A stretch of 35,446 bases of DNA from a virus. The notes beneath the pieces are model-generated. The model saw nothing but the letters and a program-made list of their open reading frames with translations. It was not told the origin of the DNA and did not search any database. The stretch is taken from positions 1 to 35,446 of IMG/VR virus record IMGVR_UViG_3300034066_000840. One strand, written 5' to 3'. A program made the position numbers and the translations under genes. Below are positions 26,569-35,446 of this stretch, piece after piece. Position 1 is the stretch's first letter. Each line of letters starts with the position of its first letter.

Positions 26569-28602
26569 ATGTCAGATTTTTTTAGTTTTAAACTTCCAGA
26601 GGACTTCGTAGAAAAGTACAAAAGCCAAGAAAGCCCATTTGGGTTTAAGGATGCAGCAGAAAATTCACTTGGAGAAATTACTTTTATTCGTACATATTCT
26701 CGCATGAAGGAAGATGGAACTAAGGAAAGATGGCACGAGGTTTGTCGTCGTGTAATCGAGGGTATGTATTCAGTTCAGAAGAATCATGCCAAAGAAAACC
26801 GTTTGCCATGGAATGACTACAAGGCTCAGAAGTCAGCACAAGAAGCATTTCAAAGAATGTTTGAATTGAAGTGGACACCACCAGGACGAGGCATGTGGGC
26901 ATTTGGAACTCCTATGACTATGGAGAAGAAAAACTCTGCAGCACTTCAAAACTGTGCAATGGTATCTACTAAGGACCTTGACAAGAATGATCCAGGGGCA
27001 TTGTTTGCTTGGGTTATGGATGCACTGATGCTTGGTATTGGTGTAGGGTTTGACACAGTAGGACAGGATAAGAATTTCTCAATCTATGCCCCAACAGAAC
27101 CAGAACAGGTGTTCGAAATTCCAGACACTCGTGAAGGCTGGGTAGAGTCAGTACGATTACTTATCAACTCTTACCTAAGACCAAACCAAAGTATTCAGAA
27201 GTTTAACTATGATTTGATCAGACCTCTTGGAGCACCCATTAAGGGCTTTGGAGGCGTTGCATCAGGACCTGCACCTCTTATCAAGTTGCATGACCAGATA
27301 GACCGTGTAATCGGCTCCAGAGGCGGAGAAACACTAGACTCTCGTGCTATCGTAGACTTGGTAAACCTTATTGGTACATGCGTTGTGTCAGGCAATGTTC
27401 GTAGATCAGCAACACTAGCACTTGGTAATGCAGGGGATGAAACATTCATGAATCTAAAGAATTCAGAACTATTCCCAGAGCGTAACTCATTTGATCCAGA
27501 GAATCCAGGTTGGGCTTGGATGTCTAACAACTCTATCTCAGCAGAGGTAGGAACAAAGTACGAAGACTATGTAGATTTAATTACAGAAAACGGAGAACCA
27601 GGTTTTATCTGGCTTGATGTTGCTCGTAACTATGGACGACTAAAGGATGCGCCAGACGGTAAGGATTATCGTGTGATGGGATTTAACCCATGTGCGGAGC
27701 AGCCATTGGAGTCATACGAATTATGTACGCTTGTAGAAGTGCACTTAAATCGTCATGAATCTAAGGAGGACTTCCTGCGTACCCTGAAGTTTGCATACCT
27801 TTACGGAAAGACTGTAACACTTGTTCCAACACACTGGCCACAAACAAACGGCATCATGCAGCGTAACCGTCGCATTGGTACATCACTTACTGGTATTGCA
27901 TCATTTGCAGATCAAAAGGGTTTGCCAATTGTTCGTGAGTGGATGGATGAAGGATACAACAAGATTCGTCACTATGACCATCAGTATTCAGAATGGCTAT
28001 GTGTTCGTGAATCAATTCGTGTAACAACTGTAAAGCCATCTGGATCAGTATCAATTCTTTCTGGTGCAACTCCTGGAGTTCACTGGGGACCTGGAGGAAA
28101 CTTCTTCCTTCGTGCAGTTCGATTTGGAAATACAGATCCAATGATGCACTTGTTCAAAGCAGCAGGGTATACAATTGAAGATGACGTAGTATCAGCAAAC
28201 ACATCAGTAGTTTACTTCCCAATCAAGTCGGGTCATCCAAGATCTGAAAAGGATGTAACTCTATTTGAAAAGATTGCACTTGCTGCAACTGCTCAGAAGT
28301 ACTGGTCTGACAATGGAGTTTCTGTAACACTTTCATTTGATAAGGAAACAGAGTCAAAGCATGTTGTACCAGCACTACATATGTACGAGGGACAGTTAAA
28401 GGCAGTGTCATTCCTACCAATGGGAAATACTGTTTATCCTCAGCAGCCATATACTCAGATTACTGAAGAGCAGTATGAGTCGTATATTGGTAAGTTGAAG
28501 CACATTGATTTTAGTGCAATTTATGACGGTGTAGATAATCTTGAGGCTCAAGGCGAATCATACTGCACAACAGACTACTGTGAAATTAAAATAAACAAGT
28601 AG
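26569..28602 (+). CDS. nrdJ: Adenosylcobalamin-dependent (class II) ribonucleoside-triphosphate reductase
   Basis: A 677-aa protein, slightly shorter than the well-known Lactobacillus enzyme (about 739). It makes deoxynucleotides for phage DNA synthesis. All expected cysteines are present: Cys129 in LQNCAMVS, Cys375 and Cys386 in NPCAEQPLESYELC with Glu377, and the C-terminal redox pair Cys666/Cys671 in YCTTDYCEIK. Spacing between the two active-site cysteines (11 residues) equals that of the Lactobacillus protein. The start ATG follows AAAGGA, with its own promoter. Its location between fibre and structural genes, not next to replication genes, is unusual. It depends on host B12. Confidence 0.92.
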   Translation: MSDFFSFKLPEDFVEKYKSQESPFGFKDAAENSLGEITFIRTYSRMKEDGTKERWHEVCRRVIEGMYSVQKNHAKENRLPWNDYKAQKSAQEAFQRMFELKWTPPGRGMWAFGTPMTMEKKNSAALQNCAMVSTKDLDKNDPGALFAWVMDALMLGIGVGFDTVGQDKNFSIYAPTEPEQVFEIPDTREGWVESVRLLINSYLRPNQSIQKFNYDLIRPLGAPIKGFGGVASGPAPLIKLHDQIDRVIGSRGGETLDSRAIVDLVNLIGTCVVSGNVRRSATLALGNAGDETFMNLKNSELFPERNSFDPENPGWAWMSNNSISAEVGTKYEDYVDLITENGEPGFIWLDVARNYGRLKDAPDGKDYRVMGFNPCAEQPLESYELCTLVEVHLNRHESKEDFLRTLKFAYLYGKTVTLVPTHWPQTNGIMQRNRRIGTSLTGIASFADQKGLPIVREWMDEGYNKIRHYDHQYSEWLCVRESIRVTTVKPSGSVSILSGATPGVHWGPGGNFFLRAVRFGNTDPMMHLFKAAGYTIEDDVVSANTSVVYFPIKSGHPRSEKDVTLFEKIALAATAQKYWSDNGVSVTLSFDKETESKHVVPALHMYEGQLKAVSFLPMGNTVYPQQPYTQITEEQYESYIGKLKHIDFSAIYDGVDNLEAQGESYCTTDYCEIKINK

Positions 28603-28609
28603 TCTTCTG

Positions 28610-28618
28610 TGGTAAAAT
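28610..28618 (+). promoter_or_regulatory. Extended -10 promoter for 28628
   Basis: TGG-TAAAAT, 9 nt before the ATG; almost leaderless. Confidence 0.55.
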
Positions 28619-28627
28619 AGACCTATA

Positions 28628-31600
28628 ATGTCTAATCCATCAAACCTATATGCTGAAAAAGTCTTTGCTGAGCATCCGACTGGCTTATGGGCGTTGGATG
28701 ATAAAGCAGACTATGTTTCCTTGCTTTCGGAGTCTAAAAGAAACCTGTCAAATTGGACAATTACTGGCGGTACATATGAAAACTATACACAGTCAACAGA
28801 TGAACCTTTTATCAATAGTTACGTAGGCAAGATAACAGCCACTCCAACACAGGATGAGATTGCCTCAATAATTGCAGTAAGCAATGAAGTGATGAACCTG
28901 AGAGACCTTAATGAATACCTAAGAACATTTTCCGTAGGAGGGTATTTCTATTCTGAAAGCGCTTATGTTGCTGGTTTTGAAATTGGCTATCAGTATACAG
29001 ACACAACAAGTGGGCAAGAAGTTAGGCATTTAAAAAACTACGATACAGTTATAAACAGCAATTGGATTTTTATATCAGAAACATTTGATACACCACCAGA
29101 TGACTCAGAGTTAAAACTTGTATTCAAGATAAACTTTATCGGTGGATCAGAGACAGAAGATGTGTTTTTAGTCAATGGAATAAGTCTTGGACAGTGGTCA
29201 GAAGAGTTTGCCTCGACCTCACTTGGAGTAGAACCAATAGACATATCTGACAAAAATATTGCAATTTCTTCAACAGAAGCAGTAGTCTCAAAGTGTTACG
29301 GTTTGCAGGAGTTGGATGGTTACTACTTAGTTTCTGACAATATGCTTAAGGCTAAGAATTCAGGAATTCCTATTGTATATGGAACATCTGGGCTTACAAC
29401 TATGTATCCAAATGGTGATAGCCCATCATTAATAATTCCTGGAGTTGGATTTTTAAATGAGTCTGGAAAGTTTAAGCAATATACTTTTGAGACATGGCTT
29501 AGAATAAATTCTTATAGCAATGATAGAAAAAGAATTATTGGTCCAATTGGATCAAAAGATGGAATTTACGTAGATGGTCCATCTATTGGATTAAAAATAG
29601 GAAACGAGTATAGTTCATACTATGTTGGCGAATGGACAAGACCAATGTTGGTTCATGTGCGTGTTGGAAAAGATACTGCATCTCTTGTCATAAATGGTCA
29701 AGAGGTTATATCCTTAAACTATATAACAGAAGAACTTTCTTTGCCTACAATGTTGGATGCAAATAAAAAAGATCAAGACTGGATAGGATTTTATGCATAC
29801 GATGACATATATCCAATAGAGATTGATTGTGTTGGAATTTATCCCTACATTGTAGCAACAGCCGTTGCAAAAAGAAGATTTGTTTTTGGTCAGGGTGTTG
29901 ATATTCCAGAAAACATCAATACTTCTTACAGTGGAACATCTGTGTTTATTGATTACTCATTTGCTGACTATACATCAAACTATTCTTATCCAAGAATTGG
30001 TTCATGGACACAGGGGTTTAGCGATAATGTTTCTGTTGCCAATAGATCTCTTTCTGTTTTGTCCCACCCTCTCCCAGAAATAGTCTTGTCATCAAAAACA
30101 GAAGAAGAACTGTTTTTGGATTGCAAAGTAGTGCAGTCCTCAGACACAAAAGATTTTTTTTCTTTTAGACCAAACGAATCCTGGAACTCAACATCTGGAT
30201 ACTTGTTTTTTAAAAACTTTGACTTCATGAAGTCACCAGTATCTGCATTCTATGGTTGTTTTAAGTTGCCACAGTCATCGACTTCCGCTCAAACATTGAT
30301 AAGAATTGAAAAGGAAAATACATCAAGTTATTTTTTAATACAACTTTTAAATAATCAAATTTCTTATGTTATAAACTATAATGGAACTTCAGAAACTATT
30401 TATTCTCCATTGATTGCAGAGCCAGGAGAGTTGGTAGATATAGGTCTTAACATTCCAGCATTTGTTGCAAGGTTTGGAAACCCAGCGTCTAACTTCTTTG
30501 GATCTCTTTCAGATTTAAGAATGTATGTTGGCGGAGACAAGAGCGGTACATCAACATTTACTGGAAGAATCTATAGCCTTGGAATATGTACCGCATACAA
30601 CTTTCAAAAGATTAGATCTCTGTTTAATGAGATTGGCGTACCAATATGGAACGAAGATCTATTTGCTGTATATCAAAATAATCAGTTGATAGATATAGAT
30701 GGAGGTTTGGACACTACATCTATACAAAATCCAGTTGGAACATATACAGTAAACGGTGCAATATCTGGTGGAGGTGTAGTAATTACTGAAGAAGATTCTT
30801 TATTGGATCACATTGCAAGTTATACTATTTTGCCAGAAACAATTTTTGATACATATAAACTAACAGTCTCTGCAAATGCATACTGGGAAGACCAATTACC
30901 ATTAACATATTTTGCCGAATCTGTTATTGATAAAAGGGGCGATCAATATTTTGATCTTGACTTTATTCAGTTTAATGTAGACTATCCAATACCATCAAAG
31001 ACAATTGCAATAGAAACAACCCCCCAGCCATGGACTTATGCAGAACTAGCAAGCGAGTATGGTGTGCCAGTTCAAAGAACATACACATCTCTTGATAATT
31101 ATTTATTTACTGGATACAACGATTATGAAGATTTAAAGAATAAGGTTTCAAAAGACTATAGATATGATACAGATGGCGCAGTTGTAAAAACATACGTAAC
31201 TTTTCAATACACAGAACTAGGAGCAAATCAAACTTCTTTTTATTTTACAAAGACAGAAAGACCAGCAAGAGATGGAGTTCTTATTCCTGGACATGACTGG
31301 ATGACAACAAAGTATGAGGTTGTTGATAATATGATAATATATCCACCATCTGGCGTAGACTTTAATGATTTATCAATTGTCACACACATAGAAATGAACG
31401 TAAAAAATTCACAAACAAACAATGTTGCAATTAAAAAACTTGCCTATTCGTCTCAGGCGCTTAACGAATCTGATGCAAGCCCGATTGGAACAAGATTTGG
31501 AACATCTATCTATCCATACACTAAGACTGGAATTTATTATAACTTTAAAAAGAATAATCCCTTTTCAATTTATACAGGATCATCACCTTATCTATACCTA

Positions 31601-32344
31601 ACAAAGACAAGCGGAATTCAGTTAAAAGGAAAGTATGATCCTCTTATAAATAGAGGTCTTGTTGTTCCAGTAAACGAAAGCAGATCAGAAGGATTTAAAG
31701 TTATAGCCATGCAAATGGCAGTTAGGTTTGATGGAGATTATTTCCCATATGCTCCAACCCAAATATTTGAAGTTCAAAGCAAAGACTCCTACATTAAGTT
31801 TTATATGGTTGCCTGCGATCCATCTGGAAGAAGAGCAAAGATTTATGCAATAGATGCAATGACTGGACTTATTCAAAATGGCATTGGTTTTTACTTAAAT
31901 GGAAAAGTAGTAAAAGAGCCAATCCTCACTCTTCAGGAGTGGTCATTCCTTGGAATTAATTTTTCAAGCAGTTTAAACTTTTCATTTTTTGAAGGGGCAG
32001 TAAGACTAACAGGTCCACTACTATTTAACAGCATATCTTACTACCAGTCTACAAATCTTCAAGAGGTTCAAAATATAGCAGAACGACCTTGGTTTAGAGT
32101 AAAGGTTCTTGGGTCCTATGGGCTTGACTGGGAATTTTGGAATACTGGCTCATTTAACTGGAATAAGGTTCTTGTTTTATCAGAAACAAGTTATTATGGG
32201 GTAAATCCATCAGATATCTATAAGAGTTACACTGGAACTAACAAGATAATAGTAGATGATGACAGGCCTGTTCGTTTTAGTGAGTACGCATATACCTTGT
32301 TCACAGATGTAAATTGGAACCAATTCGTACAAGACCCAGTGTAA
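28628..32344 (+). CDS. Large virion protein with LamG-like domains
   Basis: A 1238-aa protein without a clear enzymatic motif. Beta-sandwich (concanavalin/LamG-like) signatures appear, e.g. KQYTFETWLRINSYSNDRKR followed by LVHVRVGKDTASLVINGQEV around residues 290-370, and PVSAFYGCFKLPQSSTSAQT near 540. Aromatic, Ser/Thr-rich content suits a secreted or virion surface protein. It sits directly before the portal region, so it could be a large tail or capsid-decorating adhesin. Function is inferred only from size, fold and context. Confidence 0.65.
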   Translation: MSNPSNLYAEKVFAEHPTGLWALDDKADYVSLLSESKRNLSNWTITGGTYENYTQSTDEPFINSYVGKITATPTQDEIASIIAVSNEVMNLRDLNEYLRTFSVGGYFYSESAYVAGFEIGYQYTDTTSGQEVRHLKNYDTVINSNWIFISETFDTPPDDSELKLVFKINFIGGSETEDVFLVNGISLGQWSEEFASTSLGVEPIDISDKNIAISSTEAVVSKCYGLQELDGYYLVSDNMLKAKNSGIPIVYGTSGLTTMYPNGDSPSLIIPGVGFLNESGKFKQYTFETWLRINSYSNDRKRIIGPIGSKDGIYVDGPSIGLKIGNEYSSYYVGEWTRPMLVHVRVGKDTASLVINGQEVISLNYITEELSLPTMLDANKKDQDWIGFYAYDDIYPIEIDCVGIYPYIVATAVAKRRFVFGQGVDIPENINTSYSGTSVFIDYSFADYTSNYSYPRIGSWTQGFSDNVSVANRSLSVLSHPLPEIVLSSKTEEELFLDCKVVQSSDTKDFFSFRPNESWNSTSGYLFFKNFDFMKSPVSAFYGCFKLPQSSTSAQTLIRIEKENTSSYFLIQLLNNQISYVINYNGTSETIYSPLIAEPGELVDIGLNIPAFVARFGNPASNFFGSLSDLRMYVGGDKSGTSTFTGRIYSLGICTAYNFQKIRSLFNEIGVPIWNEDLFAVYQNNQLIDIDGGLDTTSIQNPVGTYTVNGAISGGGVVITEEDSLLDHIASYTILPETIFDTYKLTVSANAYWEDQLPLTYFAESVIDKRGDQYFDLDFIQFNVDYPIPSKTIAIETTPQPWTYAELASEYGVPVQRTYTSLDNYLFTGYNDYEDLKNKVSKDYRYDTDGAVVKTYVTFQYTELGANQTSFYFTKTERPARDGVLIPGHDWMTTKYEVVDNMIIYPPSGVDFNDLSIVTHIEMNVKNSQTNNVAIKKLAYSSQALNESDASPIGTRFGTSIYPYTKTGIYYNFKKNNPFSIYTGSSPYLYLTKTSGIQLKGKYDPLINRGLVVPVNESRSEGFKVIAMQMAVRFDGDYFPYAPTQIFEVQSKDSYIKFYMVACDPSGRRAKIYAIDAMTGLIQNGIGFYLNGKVVKEPILTLQEWSFLGINFSSSLNFSFFEGAVRLTGPLLFNSISYYQSTNLQEVQNIAERPWFRVKVLGSYGLDWEFWNTGSFNWNKVLVLSETSYYGVNPSDIYKSYTGTNKIIVDDDRPVRFSEYAYTLFTDVNWNQFVQDPV

Positions 32345-32346
32345 TA

Positions 32347-32355
32347 TGGTATACT
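32347..32355 (+). promoter_or_regulatory. Extended -10 promoter upstream of 32363
   Basis: TGG-TATACT, 7 nt before the ATG at 32363. It overlaps the end of the preceding gene. Confidence 0.6.
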
Positions 32356-32362
32356 TATGGAT

Positions 32363-32749
32363 ATGGATTCACTAATAGACCCGAAAACTGGTCAGCCAAT
32401 TGTAAAAAATGTTAGACGACAAGTCATCGAAAAGAACTATGACTGGGGACTTTATGTGTATAAAAAAGCAAATGGTAAGTGGTTTACAGATGGCAATGGT
32501 TCAGTTCTCAACATACCTTCAGACAAGAATGACATTTCTAGAATTGCAGAACTAAAAAAGACCGCAATGTATTACGGAGATCCAGGAGACGGCACATGCG
32601 TATTTGTTCCAGGATTAACAAGAGTTTCTGAAGAGGAATATTCTGAGCAAGTGGACAGACTAAAGGCAGGTCTAATTCCATCACTAAATGACCTAGGTGC
32701 TGTACAAGCAGCAAAGGACACAATTGCCAAGTATGGTGACGAGGATTAA
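32363..32749 (+). CDS. Hypothetical 128-aa protein before the portal
   Basis: MDSLIDPKTGQPIVKNVRRQ..., a soluble protein with a WFTDGNGSVLNIPSDKNDI segment. The second in-frame ATG (32363) fits the 7-nt distance to the -10 better than the first (32357), so I use it; the alternative adds two residues. It lies 2 nt before the portal start. It could be a head-completion or structural accessory; no family is recognised. Confidence 0.65.
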   Translation: MDSLIDPKTGQPIVKNVRRQVIEKNYDWGLYVYKKANGKWFTDGNGSVLNIPSDKNDISRIAELKKTAMYYGDPGDGTCVFVPGLTRVSEEEYSEQVDRLKAGLIPSLNDLGAVQAAKDTIAKYGDED

Positions 32750-32751
32750 TC

Positions 32752-34344
32752 ATGGAAGATAATGAATACGAAATCGGTGCAAGAATTGATGATGCAGCAA
32801 AAAAAGATGAGCCATTTGCAAAGTCAGATCCATTTGCTGGAAACTGGGAAACACTAAAAACTTTAGACGGCTTAGACGCAAACTTTAAAAGACGTACAAG
32901 TAGAATGTCAACCAAGATGGTTGAGCCAACGACACAATATACAACCGCAGCATTGGCTGGAAAAAGCGGTATTGATGGAGCACAGTCAAAAGAGATAAAC
33001 CCAGGAATGGTATATGTAAACGGCTACGGAATGTTTGACGTAATCACACCACCATGGAACCTTTATGAATTAGCAAACTATTACGACACATCATTTGCAA
33101 ACCATGCAGCAATCGATGCTAAGGTAGAAAACATTGTAGGTCTTGGATATGAGTTCAAGGTTTCTCCAAGAACAATGATGAGACTTGAAGCATCAGAAGA
33201 TAACAGCGCAACTCAAAAGGCAAGAAAAAGAATTGAACGAGCCAAGATTGAAATGCGTGACTGGCTAGAGTCTCTTAATGACGATGACTCTTTTACAGCC
33301 ACAATGGAAAAGGTTTATACAGATCTTCAGTCAACAGGAAATGGCTACTTAGAAATTGGCAGAACAACCCGTGGAGAAATCGGGTACGTTGGACACATAC
33401 CATCAACAACAATGCGAGTAAGAAGACTAAAAGACGGCTATGTTCAAATTATTGGAAACAAGATTGTTTACTTCCGTAACTTTGGTGCAAAGAATCAAAA
33501 CCCACTAACCACAGATTCTAGACCAAACGAGATTATTCACTTTAAGCAGTACTCACCTCTAAACACATTCTACGGAGTGCCAGACATTATGTCGGCAATT
33601 AACTCACTACATGGAGACTCTCTTGCTTCTCAGTACAACATTGACTATTTTGCAAACAAGGCAGTTCCACGATACGTTGTAACATTAAAAGGTGCGAAAC
33701 TTTCTGGAGATGCAGAAGACAAGATGTTTAGATTCTTGCAAACAAGTCTCAGAGGGCAGTCTCACAGAACGCTATATATTCCACTTCCAGGTGATAGCGA
33801 AAACAACAAAGTTGAATTCAAGATGGAGCCCATCGAAGACGGCATACAGGACGGCTCATTTAAAGAGTATCGTAAGCAAAACCGTGATGATATCCTAGTA
33901 GCACATCAAGTGCCATTGTCTAAACTTGGAGGTGGCGATTCTGGTTCTATTGCAGCAGCACTTGCACAGGATCGTACCTTTAAGGAGCAGGTTGCAAGAC
34001 CAGCACAAAGACAACTTGAAAAAATGATCAACAAGATCATTCGTGAAAAGACAGACATTATTGAGTTTGTGTTTAACGAGTTAACATTAACAGATGAGAT
34101 TGCACAGTCTCAGATTCTTGAAAGATATGTTAAGAATCAGATCATGACTCCTAACGAAGCAAGAGTCGTTTTGGATATGCCACAAAGAGATGGTGGGGAT
34201 GAAGTTCTAGACCTAAGTCCAGCATCTGCAGCAGAGGCAAGAACAACAAGGTCAAGAGATGCCGAAAGAACCAACAGTAATTCTGACAGCACTTCAACAG
34301 TTGCTGGCAGAGCACCAAAGGGAGAGGGACGACAAACACCTTAA
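32752..34344 (+). CDS. Phage portal protein
   Basis: A 530-aa protein resembling PBSX/HK97-type portals. Conserved features are the N-terminal LYELANYYDTSFANHAAIDA helix, KVENIVGLGYEF, STGNGYLEIGR, IIHFKQYSPLNTFYGVPDIM (about 263-282), PRYVVTLKG, and the HQVPLSKLGGGDSGS loop typical of portal clip/stem regions. It forms the dodecameric ring through which DNA is packaged. The C-terminus is a Ser/Thr/Arg-rich tail. It is immediately followed by the protease gene, as expected. Confidence 0.9.
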   Translation: MEDNEYEIGARIDDAAKKDEPFAKSDPFAGNWETLKTLDGLDANFKRRTSRMSTKMVEPTTQYTTAALAGKSGIDGAQSKEINPGMVYVNGYGMFDVITPPWNLYELANYYDTSFANHAAIDAKVENIVGLGYEFKVSPRTMMRLEASEDNSATQKARKRIERAKIEMRDWLESLNDDDSFTATMEKVYTDLQSTGNGYLEIGRTTRGEIGYVGHIPSTTMRVRRLKDGYVQIIGNKIVYFRNFGAKNQNPLTTDSRPNEIIHFKQYSPLNTFYGVPDIMSAINSLHGDSLASQYNIDYFANKAVPRYVVTLKGAKLSGDAEDKMFRFLQTSLRGQSHRTLYIPLPGDSENNKVEFKMEPIEDGIQDGSFKEYRKQNRDDILVAHQVPLSKLGGGDSGSIAAALAQDRTFKEQVARPAQRQLEKMINKIIREKTDIIEFVFNELTLTDEIAQSQILERYVKNQIMTPNEARVVLDMPQRDGGDEVLDLSPASAAEARTTRSRDAERTNSNSDSTSTVAGRAPKGEGRQTP

Positions 34345-34387
34345 TGTCCAATATGTCCAATATGTGATATATGTACAAAAAGGGGTT

Positions 34388-34393
34388 TATAAT
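34388..34393 (+). promoter_or_regulatory. -10 element upstream of the protease gene
   Basis: TATAAT ends 3 nt before the ATG at 34397 and exactly 6 nt before an in-frame GTG at 34400, so the leaderless start may be the GTG. Confidence 0.5.
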
Positions 34394-34396
34394 ATA

Positions 34397-35446
34397 ATGG
34401 TGAGCAATATATCCAAGGCCCATTGGAATTCAGATGGGGAAAATCTTCGTCTTTCAATGCCTTTTAATAAGGTAGACAAAGAGCGTCGTATCGTTTCAGG
34501 TTTTGCATCATTAGACAACCTTGACAAGCAGATGGATATTGTTACATCAGAAGCATCAATGAATGCGTTTGCAAAGTTTCGTGGAAACATTAGAGAAATG
34601 CACCAGCCACTAGCAGTAGGAAAGATGGTTAACTTTAAAGAAGATAAGTATTTTGATCCAGAGACAAAGAAGTTTTATAAGGGCGTATTCGTTTCTGCAT
34701 ATGTTTCAAAGGGCGCACAAGATACCTGGGAGAAAGTTCTAGATGGAACTCTAACTGGTTTTTCTATTGGCGGAAGAATGAATAAGTGGGACGATGGCTA
34801 TGATGAGAAGTCAGACTCACAAATTAGAATTATTAAGGACTATGATTTAGTTGAGTTGAGTCTTGTAGATTCCCCAGCAAATCAGTTTGCAAATATTGTT
34901 TCAGTTGAAAAGGTTGATGGCGTAGACGTTATCAAGGCAGATTCAACAGTACTAGAAAATGTTTTTTACGATAAAGAAAATGGAATTGTTATATCATCTG
35001 AAAACGAGTCAGAACTTAGCCCCGTTACTGGAGAGCAGATGGAAAATATAGGGTTCGTTGAAAAAACGGATGATGAAAAAACAACAATGATAAAATTCTT
35101 AGTTGATAGTGCTAAAGGCATTAATACTTCTAAGATTAACAAGGAGGTACAACCTATGACAAAATCAAAAACACAAGTTGAAAAGACAGATGTAGTTGAA
35201 GATGTTGTGGTCGCTCCAGAGGCAGATGCCGTGGTTGAAGAAGTTACCGAAGAAGTTGCAAAGGCAGAAGAGACAGAAACAGCAGATGTTGTTAAGTCAG
35301 ACGAAGCAGTTGCAGAAACTACTGAAGATGCACCAGTTGCAGAGTCAGTTGAAAAGGTAGCAGACACAGACGCAGATGTATCTAAGTCAGATGATGTAGT
35401 TGTAGAAGCAATTGCAGAAATCAAGAATAATCTAACATCAGCCTTT
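34397..35446 (+). CDS. Capsid maturation protease (XkdF/S78-like), partial
   Basis: 350 codons are in the window and the gene runs off the right end. The N-terminal 175 residues match the prohead protease pattern: RIVSGFASLDNLDKQMDIV, REMHQPLAVGK with candidate catalytic His69, GTLTGFSIGG with candidate nucleophile Ser123, and LVELSLVDSPANQF. It processes the prohead scaffold and capsid. The C-terminal part is an acidic, Val/Glu/Ala-rich region that looks like a scaffold, with its own internal start (35156). Start ATG 34397 or GTG 34400. Confidence 0.85.
   Translation, partial: MVSNISKAHWNSDGENLRLSMPFNKVDKERRIVSGFASLDNLDKQMDIVTSEASMNAFAKFRGNIREMHQPLAVGKMVNFKEDKYFDPETKKFYKGVFVSAYVSKGAQDTWEKVLDGTLTGFSIGGRMNKWDDGYDEKSDSQIRIIKDYDLVELSLVDSPANQFANIVSVEKVDGVDVIKADSTVLENVFYDKENGIVISSENESELSPVTGEQMENIGFVEKTDDEKTTMIKFLVDSAKGINTSKINKEVQPMTKSKTQVEKTDVVEDVVVAPEADAVVEEVTEEVAKAEETETADVVKSDEAVAETTEDAPVAESVEKVADTDADVSKSDDVVVEAIAEIKNNLTSAF
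35141..35148 (+). promoter_or_regulatory. Strong internal ribosome binding site AAGGAGGT
   Basis: Seven nt before the in-frame ATG at 35156. It is the best Shine-Dalgarno match in the late region and lies inside the protease reading frame. Confidence 0.7.
35156..35446 (+). CDS. Nested scaffold protein (internal start in the protease gene), partial
   Basis: Begins at residue 254 of the protease frame, MTKSKTQVEKTDVVEDVVV, in the same frame, and continues off the right end. It is very acidic and low in complexity (Glu, Val, Ala, Asp, Lys), as phage scaffolds often are. The strong ribosome binding site and in-frame nested start parallel the lambda C/Nu3 arrangement, in which scaffold and protease share a C-terminus. 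It is inferred from sequence signals. Confidence 0.6.
   Translation, partial: MTKSKTQVEKTDVVEDVVVAPEADAVVEEVTEEVAKAEETETADVVKSDEAVAETTEDAPVAESVEKVADTDADVSKSDDVVVEAIAEIKNNLTSAF

Overview
The window looks like part of the genome of a tailed double-stranded DNA phage. The evidence is a portal protein, a capsid maturation protease with a nested scaffold start, a lysozyme-like exported enzyme and a long run of tail-fibre or adhesin genes. Family hints (GP88-type protein, DUF932/TIGR03299 protein, DUF4190-like membrane protein, adenosylcobalamin-dependent ribonucleotide reductase) and widespread leaderless-type promoters suggest an actinobacterial host. The base composition is AT-rich, unlike most cultured actinophages, so a low-GC actinobacterium (for example a freshwater lineage) is plausible. 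The host assignment is inference.

Layout. (1) 1-6750, minus strand: small accessory (probably early) genes in several operons, many of 29-140 aa and with ATGA or TAATG overlaps. The intergenic gaps carry repeated regulatory parts: TGTGA-N6-TCACA operators of the CRP/GlxR type, TTATNCACA DnaA boxes, ACGTGC elements beside T or A tracts, a 25-nt hairpin repeat in five places, and promoters with TTGTCA-like boxes exactly 11 bp from the -10. (2) 6750-7170: a divergent regulatory hub feeding a plus-strand operon of four micro-genes (7168-7693) that ends in a strong terminator. (3) 7940-9252, plus: a small protein and an SGNH-like hydrolase; 9256-10208, minus: a DHH-like phosphoesterase and a partner. 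(4) 10241-25634, mainly plus: about fourteen fibre or adhesin genes sharing modules (BppU-like N-termini, collagen-like Gly-X-Y stretches, VHG/LATKEY repeats, TPVTP and AFGAFG low-complexity arrays, and a Hint/intein-like C-terminal domain present twice). Between them lie a zinc-ribbon protein, a prolyl-4-hydroxylase-like Fe(II)/2-oxoglutarate oxygenase, a second cupin/JmjC-like oxygenase and, on the minus strand, an exported lysozyme-like enzyme. (5) 25756-35446, plus: a DUF6065-like protein, class II ribonucleotide reductase, a 1238-aa virion protein, a small protein, the portal, and the protease/scaffold gene running off the end. No terminase is visible.

Two themes stand out. First, regulation: the accessory arm appears wired to a host CRP/GlxR-like regulator, whereas many right-arm genes have an extended -10 (TGnTATAAT) 6-7 nt before the start codon, as expected for leaderless mRNAs. 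Second, possible post-translational modification of virion proteins: Gly-X-Y and Thr/Pro-rich fibres sit beside two predicted Fe(II)/2OG oxygenases, and two fibres end in Hint-like domains. All functions are predictions from reading the sequence; no database search was run.
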